Source: Bacteroidaceae bacterium (GTDB lineage: Bacteria; Bacteroidota; Bacteroidia; Bacteroidales; Bacteroidaceae). Taken from it: DNA of 11,726 nt. The notes beneath the pieces were generated by a model. The model saw nothing but the letters and a program-made list of their open reading frames with translations, made no database searches and was not told the origin of the DNA. Within the stretch, counting starts at the first letter, position 1, and each line of letters begins with the position of its first letter. The stretch spans positions 1 through 11,726 of the forward strand of contig JAILIJ010000273.1 in the NCBI GenBank assembly GCA_024695315.1, read 5' to 3'. Position numbers and translations under genes: made by a program. Below are positions 6,637 through 11,726 of the stretch, piece by piece.

Positions 6637-6661
6637 TTAAGTAAGACTCGTTAATACTTAA
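6637..6661. repeat. Short inverted repeat between ATPase and peptidase genes
   Basis: TTAAGTA at 6637-6643 pairs with TACTTAA at 6655-6661 around an 11-nt loop. It lies 17 bp past the ATPase stop on the minus strand. The stem is AT-rich and only 7 bp, so a weak terminator is possible but chance is a serious alternative. The rest of this 83-bp gap must hold the peptidase promoter if there is one; no TAnnTTTG match was found in it. Confidence 0.3.
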
Positions 6662-6677
6662 AAAGTAAAATCTTAAA

Positions 6678-7742
6678 TTATTCAAATTGAGTCATGTTGG
6701 CAGCTTCGCGAATAGCTGAAATCTGATTTTTTACTATTGTTGGAACGATAGTGCCTAGTAGATACTCAATTCGATTAACGTTGTAGATTTCCTCTCCGTT
6801 TTCTATCAGTCTATATGTGCCGTCGCCAGGAACCATTACTTTTACAGGGTCCTCTCTGTCGTCTACAGGCATAATGCCATTTCTGATAAGTGCTTTGCAG
6901 CAAAGTTTATACTCGAGAGAATCTTTGTTTCCTTTGACCACTACTTCGCGTGAAGTCTCATGTGCGATTGTGAAGGTGCAGTGTTCGCGGTCGTATGTTA
7001 TTCCGTCGCGGTTGAAATATTCCTCTATCATACCCAGTGCGGTTAGGTCTTCTGGTGAACCAGTAGTGAGTCCTTTATCCTTATCGAGCATCCAGATATT
7101 ATCTGCCACTTGTAGCGCATGTTCGAGGTCGTGAGTAGATAGGAAAATTGTCTTGTGTAGTGATTTTGCAAGACGATGAAGCAGGAGCATCATTTGTATT
7201 TTGCTTGGGTAGTCGAGGTAAGCAGTAGGCTCGTCCATGAAGATTATAGGAGTATCTTGTGCTATAGCCTTTGCTATCATGACTTTCTGACGTTCTCCAT
7301 CAGAGAGAGTTTGCATCTTTCTGTATTTGAATTCAGAAATGCCAACCCAGTCGATGCACTTGTCGACATACACCTTGTCAGCCTCTTTGAGTTTTCCCCA
7401 AAATCCAGTATATGGTGCTCTACCCATAGCTACGACATCAGATACGGTCATGTTTTTGATGCCAGAGTTGTCAGTTAGTACCACGCTGATAAGTCGTGCT
7501 AAATCTTTGCTCTTATAGCTTTTTATATCCATGCCGTCGATTTCTATTGTACCTCCAAGTGCAGGCTGGAAACCAGCTAATGTGCGCAGAAGTGTAGACT
7601 TTCCGGCTCCGTTAGGTCCTAACAGACATGTCAGTTCGTGTGAGTATATAGTTGCTGAGAGATTCTCAGATATAATCTTTTTCTCTTTATTATCTTTATA
7701 GCCAGTAACTAGGCCTTTTATTTCTATTGCTGTCTTATCCAT
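6678..7742 (-). CDS. ABC transporter ATP-binding protein, BtuD/FecE type, with C-terminal extension
   Basis: This is the ATPase of an importer for B12 or an iron/heme chelate, acting on the cytoplasmic face of the membrane with the FecCD-type permease encoded upstream. From the ATG at 7742 it has 354 residues. The nucleotide-binding domain is complete: Walker A GPNGAGKST (42-50), the signature LSDGE (146-150), Walker B IIFMDEP (166-172) and the switch histidine in STHDLEHAL (His204). A TTG three codons earlier (7751) is possible but less likely. The ATG overlaps the antiporter stop by 8 nt (ATGGATAA), which suggests translational coupling. About 95-100 residues after position 255 lie beyond the usual FecE/BtuD length; I cannot assign them a domain. 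Cobalamin is the likeliest substrate from context, but the sequence alone cannot separate it from heme or siderophore. Confidence 0.9.
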   Translation of the reverse strand: MDKTAIEIKGLVTGYKDNKEKKIISENLSATIYSHELTCLLGPNGAGKSTLLRTLAGFQPALGGTIEIDGMDIKSYKSKDLARLISVVLTDNSGIKNMTVSDVVAMGRAPYTGFWGKLKEADKVYVDKCIDWVGISEFKYRKMQTLSDGERQKVMIAKAIAQDTPIIFMDEPTAYLDYPSKIQMMLLLHRLAKSLHKTIFLSTHDLEHALQVADNIWMLDKDKGLTTGSPEDLTALGMIEEYFNRDGITYDREHCTFTIAHETSREVVVKGNKDSLEYKLCCKALIRNGIMPVDDREDPVKVMVPGDGTYRLIENGEEIYNVNRIEYLLGTIVPTIVKNQISAIREAANMTQFE

Positions 7743-8703
7743 TGATAACAAGATATGTGTAGTATATTATTTGTATTATTATAAGTATTGCTCCTTCCCA
7801 TTTTTTTACTGCGAATCCTGTTCTGCAGAACCACCAGAATAGTGTAGAAGCAAGAATAAGTGTTGCTATGTCGACTAATGTGATGTTTCCAATTCCCAAA
7901 GGGCTTATTGTTGAGGAAATTCCAAGAACAAAGAATATATTGAATATATTGCTTCCGACGACATTTCCGAGCGCCATAGCTGTGTCACCTTTTTTGGCAG
8001 CCATGACAGATGCTGCGAGTTCAGGCAATGACGTTCCGATACTGACAATTGTGAGTGCTATTATAGATTGGCTGACTCCGAGTGTCGTTGCTATTCCTGT
8101 AGCCCCGTTGACTAATAGGTTACCTCCAAAGATGAGTGCTGCAAGTCCTCCGATGATAAACACTATTGATTTTGCCAGTGGCATTTCCTTTATGTTACTA
8201 TTCTCGTCTTGTCCTTCTTGTGCCCCTTGTCCACCTTTAGCTATTGCAAGTGTGTAGCTAAGGTATATAGCAAAGAGGCAAAGCATCAGGAGTCCTTCTG
8301 AGCGTGATATTTTACATGTTTCCCCGTCAGAGATGAAAGTGTCAAGTGTGGCGATAGCTATTACAAGTGACGAAAGCACAACAAAAGGTACGTCATTTCT
8401 CACATTACCTTTGCTAGCGGAGATAGGTGCTACGATAGCTGTCACGCCTATTATTGACAGGATGTTGAATATGTTACTTCCGACAACATTTCCTATGGCA
8501 ATATCTGTTTTGCCTTGGATGGAAGATAGAGAACTGACGACAAGTTCTGGAGCGGAGCTTCCAATAGCTACAATGGTCATACCTATGACCAATGTCGGAA
8601 TGCCATATCTACGAGCTACGGCAGATGAGCCATCAGTCATGAAGTCTGCTCCTTTGATAATCAGAACAAGTCCTGCAATGAATGAAACTATATCTAAAAT
8701 CAT
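7735..8703 (-). CDS. Calcium/sodium antiporter, CaCA family (YrbG-like)
   Basis: This 322-residue inner-membrane protein belongs to the cation/Ca2+ exchanger superfamily, which typically expels Ca2+ in exchange for Na+. It has the family's internal duplication. The first half carries IGSSAPEL (47-54) and GNVVGSNIFNI (71-81); the second carries IGTSLPEL (222-229) and GNVVGSNIFNI (246-256), so both alpha-repeats with their key acidic and polar residues are intact. A hydrophilic loop with acidic residues (about 156-175) joins the halves, as is usual. About ten membrane segments are visible. The gene lies between the FecCD-type permease and the ATPase and overlaps the latter by 8 nt, so the two are almost certainly co-transcribed. 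Whether it has a role in cobalt or B12 handling is unknown. Confidence 0.92.
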   Translation of the reverse strand: MILDIVSFIAGLVLIIKGADFMTDGSSAVARRYGIPTLVIGMTIVAIGSSAPELVVSSLSSIQGKTDIAIGNVVGSNIFNILSIIGVTAIVAPISASKGNVRNDVPFVVLSSLVIAIATLDTFISDGETCKISRSEGLLMLCLFAIYLSYTLAIAKGGQGAQEGQDENSNIKEMPLAKSIVFIIGGLAALIFGGNLLVNGATGIATTLGVSQSIIALTIVSIGTSLPELAASVMAAKKGDTAMALGNVVGSNIFNIFFVLGISSTISPLGIGNITLVDIATLILASTLFWWFCRTGFAVKKWEGAILIIIQIIYYTYLVING

Positions 8704-8927
8704 ATTTATTTGTTTATTATTATTCTTTATATGTATGCTAGATAATGAACTAAAAATCCTTAATCTATTAGAGTCTTACAACCGCAAAACATAATTAGAA
8801 CAACACATTTATTTCACCTGTTACTTATAGGAGATTTTAATTTCTCCGGAAAAGTTGGGGCAATTATGTGAGAATATATTTCCCCGAAAATAAGGGAATG
8901 GGATGTATTGACTTTAGTAAGAGTGCA
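8704..8927. other. 224-bp gap between permease and antiporter genes
   Basis: This is the largest gap on the minus-strand side and probably separates two transcription units. It contains GGAGA-N8-TCTCC (8830-8847), and TTCCC and GGGAA flanking an AT-rich loop (8880-8897). The second could be a weak terminator after the permease stop at 8928. TATGTTTTG on the minus strand (8785-8793) is one base too long to fit the TAnnTTTG promoter box. No open reading frame and no cobalamin riboswitch core were seen. Confidence 0.4.
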
Positions 8928-9980
8928 TTATTTTCTTCTGCTGCTGAAAATTACCCATATCACTACTGGAGCTCCTATGAGAGACGTTACAGAGTTGACG
9001 GGTAATGTGCCTTCTGTTCCTGGCATTCTTGCTATGAGGTTGCATATTAGTGCGAGCAGCGCTCCCACGATAATGCAGCCAGGCAGAACCATTCTGTGGT
9101 CGGATGTGCGTAGCAATCCTCTTGTGAGATGTGGTACTGCCAATCCGAGGAAAGAAATAGGTCCACAAAAAGCTGTGCATATTGCTACCAATAGTCCTGA
9201 TGACATTATGATTAGCATTCGTGCTTGTTTCACGTTCAGACCGAGATTCTGTGCATAGTATTCGCCGAGAAGAAGAATGTTGAGCGGTTTTATGAGCAGA
9301 GTAGATAATGCCAGTAGCACGATCATAGTACATGCAAATAAACTTATCTGGGAAGATGATACGCTTGCAAAGGAACCGAGTCCCCAGATTGTGTATGCTC
9401 TTATGTCTTCGGCAGGGCTGAAGAGTTTTAGTATGCCTATTACAGCATTGGCGATATAGCCAATCATGACTCCTACGATGAGTAGTGTCACGTTTCCCTT
9501 CACTTTATGCGCTACAACGGTGATTATGGCCATTACTCCTATTGCGCCAGCTGCGGCTGCAACGGTCATAGCGACATTTCCATATAGTCCTAAGTTGCTG
9601 AGTGCTGTTCCGCCTATGGCTCCTGAGAGCAGAATAAGTAGAGCAACTCCCAAACTTGCGCCGCTACTGATTCCGAGAACGGAAGGACCGGCGAGTGGAT
9701 TGCGGAAAACCGTCTGCATCTCAAGTCCTGCCACAGAGAGTCCTGCACCGGCAATTATAGCCGTAATTGTTTGTGGCAGTCTTGTTTTGAATATGATATT
9801 TCGCCATATCTCACTCATCTCTGAGTTGTTAGCTTCATGCCCAAGTACCAGCCGTATGGCTTCATTCATGGGAATGTGGACAGAGCCTATGGCGATGTTT
9901 ATGATAAACATCATGACTATACCTACAACAGCTAATGTCATGGCTGCGGTGGTTGTTAGTGCTGACGTGTTCTCATTCAT
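8928..9980 (-). CDS. FecCD/BtuC-family ABC transporter permease
   Basis: This 350-residue protein is the membrane-spanning subunit of an importer for cobalamin or iron chelates. Diagnostic family stretches are RLPQTITAIIAGAGLSVAGLEMQ beginning at residue 67, NPLAGPSVLGISSGA (94-108), and near the C-terminus GPISFLGLAVPHLTR. About ten membrane helices are visible and length is typical of BtuC/FecC/FecD. Its start codon overlaps the cbiET stop as ATGA (9977-9980), indicating translational coupling to B12 synthesis genes, which favours cobalamin or a corrinoid precursor as cargo. The likely ATPase partner is encoded 1.2 kb downstream beyond the antiporter. The periplasmic binding protein (BtuF type) is not in this window. 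Siderophore or heme transport is the alternative. Confidence 0.92.
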   Translation of the reverse strand: MNENTSALTTTAAMTLAVVGIVMMFIINIAIGSVHIPMNEAIRLVLGHEANNSEMSEIWRNIIFKTRLPQTITAIIAGAGLSVAGLEMQTVFRNPLAGPSVLGISSGASLGVALLILLSGAIGGTALSNLGLYGNVAMTVAAAAGAIGVMAIITVVAHKVKGNVTLLIVGVMIGYIANAVIGILKLFSPAEDIRAYTIWGLGSFASVSSSQISLFACTMIVLLALSTLLIKPLNILLLGEYYAQNLGLNVKQARMLIIMSSGLLVAICTAFCGPISFLGLAVPHLTRGLLRTSDHRMVLPGCIIVGALLALICNLIARMPGTEGTLPVNSVTSLIGAPVVIWVIFSSRRK

Positions 9981-11209
9981 ATTGCAAAGGTAATTATATT
10001 TATTGAATTGTGCTCGTTCAAAGTTATTCTGTTGTCAGAAATTAGTGTAAAATTGTTTTTTTCTGCAGCTTCGTACATCATATTATGACTTTTTTCAGAC
10101 ACAGAATTGATGGCTATTAGCCTTTCGCGTTTCGGTTCGCTTTCTCTATTGTCTTTTATTGATGAGTTTATGTGTCCGACTACTTTGTCGACAATTTCAA
10201 CGAGCTTTCCTCCGTGGCCTCCGATAAATATAGCGTCAGGAACAGGTAGTGTAGAAATGTCGGTTGTGAGAAAGTCTCCTATGTGTACGTTTATGCCAGG
10301 CGTTCCGAATCGTTTCATGTTCGTGGCCATGATTTCTTGGCATTCAGGACGAATCTCGAAACTTTCGATGGCGAGGTGAGGGCATTGCAGTTTTGCTTCG
10401 ATGCTAACACTTCCTGTGCAGAATCCTATGTCCCAAAACACTCTTGCATTTCTTAGATTAAGTGCTGCGAGTGTTGCCAATCGTATTGGTGCCTTGGTAA
10501 TCATATTAACACGTCCATCAAGAAGGTCGAAATGATTTTCTGGAATTCCGAAGAACTGCTCTTTCTTGACCTTTTGTTGTAGTATAATACAATTTGGCTG
10601 TGCGAAAGTTGGAGAAGAGTTGTTGCTGAAATCCTCTTTGTATCCAATTTTTGTTATCGCTTCCTCGCTATCGTTTCCTAGGCATTCTCCGACGTACATA
10701 TCGTAATTGTCGTATCCGTATTCTCTCATTCTTTGCCTTATAATGGCAGGAGTTTTCTTTTTATCCGTAAGGACTCCGATTAGCGTTTCTCCTTTTATTA
10801 GGGCCTCGTCAAACTTATCCCATGGACGTCCTGTGAGTGATACGAACCGTATGTCATGATAGGGTAGGCAGAGTCGATGAGCGAGCATTTGTATTGAGTT
10901 GAAGTATGGATGTACTGTAATCTTACATTCAGGAACTTCTCTTTGTATGGTGTTGGCAAATCCGAAGAATAGTGGGTCGCCAGATGCGAAGATGATGATG
11001 TCGTCGTAGGCTTTGTAGCTATTGAAGACATTAGATAAAGGAATGGTTATGTCAATCCATACGTGTTCTTTAGGCAGGAAATCGTTCATTATCTCGTGAT
11101 GGCGTATTCCTCCACTGAACACTTTTCCTTGCCTTATGATCTCACGTATCTTTGGCGAAAACCATTGCTCGCGCGAGTCACTAATTCCTATGACTGTGCA
11201 TTTATACAT
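9977..11209 (-). CDS. cbiET: Bifunctional cobalt-precorrin methyltransferase CbiET (CobL-like)
   Basis: This fusion enzyme methylates the corrin precursor at C5 (CbiE part) and at C15 with decarboxylation of the C12 acetate (CbiT part), using S-adenosylmethionine in the cytoplasm. In its 410 residues the N-terminal tetrapyrrole-methylase half (about 1-210) shows TVIGIS and FASGDPLFFG (74-83). The C-terminal half begins around 218 (FGIPENHFDLLDGRVNMITKAPIR), and its SAM-binding motif is VFWDIGFCTGSVSIEA (257-272), followed by FEIRPEC and GDFLTTD. The second glycine of the usual DxGxGTG loop is Cys here. The ATG at 11209 overlaps the cbiC stop by 8 nt, and its own stop overlaps the permease start by 4 nt, so the three genes form one coupled unit. 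The fusion order is the same as in CobL. Confidence 0.95.
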   Translation of the reverse strand: MYKCTVIGISDSREQWFSPKIREIIRQGKVFSGGIRHHEIMNDFLPKEHVWIDITIPLSNVFNSYKAYDDIIIFASGDPLFFGFANTIQREVPECKITVHPYFNSIQMLAHRLCLPYHDIRFVSLTGRPWDKFDEALIKGETLIGVLTDKKKTPAIIRQRMREYGYDNYDMYVGECLGNDSEEAITKIGYKEDFSNNSSPTFAQPNCIILQQKVKKEQFFGIPENHFDLLDGRVNMITKAPIRLATLAALNLRNARVFWDIGFCTGSVSIEAKLQCPHLAIESFEIRPECQEIMATNMKRFGTPGINVHIGDFLTTDISTLPVPDAIFIGGHGGKLVEIVDKVVGHINSSIKDNRESEPKRERLIAINSVSEKSHNMMYEAAEKNNFTLISDNRITLNEHNSINIITFAI

Positions 11210-11726
11210 CTCTTCCTGGTTTTAACTGTTTTGCATCGTCGTATGTGAGAATGGAGTTTACGAGTGTTGCAGCAAGATTGCTTCCTCCCTTTCTTCCTTC
11301 GATAATGATTTTCGGAATAGCCGAGAATGTTTTTGCAGCATGTTTACTCTCTTCCACATGTACGAATCCAACGGGAGCGCCTATGATTCCGGCTGGTTGT
11401 ATTTTCTTTTTACGTATTATGTCACACAATTCTAATAGGGCTGTAGGTGCGTTTCCGAAAGCGTATAGAGCATCAGGATGTTCCGATGTCGCTATTCTCA
11501 TTGCGGCCATTGCTCTTGTGATTCCTAATGTGTTAGCCATTTCTACAACACTTGGATTATTAATGTAACAAATGGTTTCTATGCCAAGTCGTTCTAGTGC
11601 TCCCTTTCTAATTCCACTGGCAACCATTGTGACGTCTGTAATTATGGTCTTTATTTCTCCATTCTTAACTTTGTTATAGAGTGTTTCTGTAGCTTTGTCG
11701 TCCATCCATAGCAATTTTTCCATTTC
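11202..11726 (-). CDS. cbiC: Cobalt-precorrin-8 methylmutase CbiC (5' end outside window)
   Basis: CbiC moves the C11 methyl group to C12, converting cobalt-precorrin-8 to cobyrinic acid. The reading frame is open to the right edge of the window, and the visible 174 codons correspond to the last four-fifths of a roughly 210-residue family member, so the Met at 11723 is internal and not the start. Family signatures are clear: DVTMVASGI, FGNAPTALLEL, GIIGAPVGFVHVEESK and EGRKGGSNLAATLVNSIL. By comparison with known CbiC/CobH proteins, the catalytic histidine should lie upstream of the visible part and cannot be checked here. It precedes and overlaps cbiET by 8 nt. Other B12 genes probably continue to the right. 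Confidence 0.95.
   Translation of the reverse strand, partial: EMEKLLWMDDKATETLYNKVKNGEIKTIITDVTMVASGIRKGALERLGIETICYINNPSVVEMANTLGITRAMAAMRIATSEHPDALYAFGNAPTALLELCDIIRKKKIQPAGIIGAPVGFVHVEESKHAAKTFSAIPKIIIEGRKGGSNLAATLVNSILTYDDAKQLKPGRDV

Noticed and set aside
7743..7751. TTG start three codons upstream of the ATPase ATG
   Set aside because: A TTG start is rarer, and the ATG overlapping the antiporter stop by 8 nt gives the same kind of coupling seen at cbiC/cbiET.
8704..8927. Cobalamin riboswitch upstream of the antiporter/ATPase unit or upstream of cbiB
   Set aside because: I looked by eye for the conserved B12-box and the GCCACTG-like core on both strands here and in 1-521 and found neither. 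A covariance-model search would be decisive.
8908..9258. Long open frames opposite the permease and other minus-strand genes
   Set aside because: They have no family resemblance and lie fully antisense to well-supported conserved genes, so they are shadows of codon usage.
11721..11723. Met near the right edge as the true start of CbiC
   Set aside because: The frame is open to the window edge, and comparison with full-length CbiC places this Met about 50-55 residues into the protein.

Overview
The window looks like chromosomal DNA from a Bacteroidales bacterium, most likely Prevotella or a close relative. The reasons are a low-to-moderate GC content, matches to the Bacteroidetes -7 promoter box (TAnnTTTG) instead of E. 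coli-type promoters, no obvious Shine-Dalgarno sequences, an exported metallopeptidase with the short C-terminal tail common on secreted Prevotella proteins, and a Bacteroidetes-style CbiET fusion. The genus is inferred from protein style, not from a marker gene.

Layout. Positions 1-521 hold no convincing gene but are rich in inverted repeats: a 17-bp perfect-arm hairpin at 106-141, a pair of TTTAACG-type palindromes at 266-303, and a 25-bp palindrome at 461-485 just after a promoter match. cbiB follows on the + strand (522-1586). Its 3' end overlaps a convergent gene for a small unknown membrane protein (minus, 2214 to 1540). That gene shares a compact divergent promoter region with a sodium:solute symporter (+, 2293-3732). 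Everything after that is on the minus strand. Reading from the right edge in the direction of transcription: cbiC (5' part outside the window), cbiET, a FecCD/BtuC-type permease, a 224-bp gap, a Ca2+/Na+ antiporter, a BtuD/FecE-type ATPase, an M6-family metallopeptidase, and an exported CbiK-type cobaltochelatase.

How the genes fit together. The theme is cobalamin (vitamin B12). CbiK-type enzymes insert cobalt into sirohydrochlorin (anaerobic route). CbiC and CbiET act in the middle of corrin-ring assembly. CbiB attaches the aminopropanol arm. The permease and ATPase form most of a B12- or metal-chelate importer. Coupling is tight at three junctions: cbiC/cbiET overlap by 8 nt, cbiET/permease by 4 nt (ATGA), and antiporter/ATPase by 8 nt. 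The antiporter sits between the two halves of the ABC transporter. The symporter, the unknown membrane protein and the peptidase have no evident B12 role.

I did not find a clearly new system. The best leads are the cobaltochelatase with a signal peptide, the palindromes upstream of cbiB, the antiporter inside the transporter locus, and the ATPase C-terminal extension. No cobalamin riboswitch, tRNA, rRNA, CRISPR array or insertion sequence was recognised.
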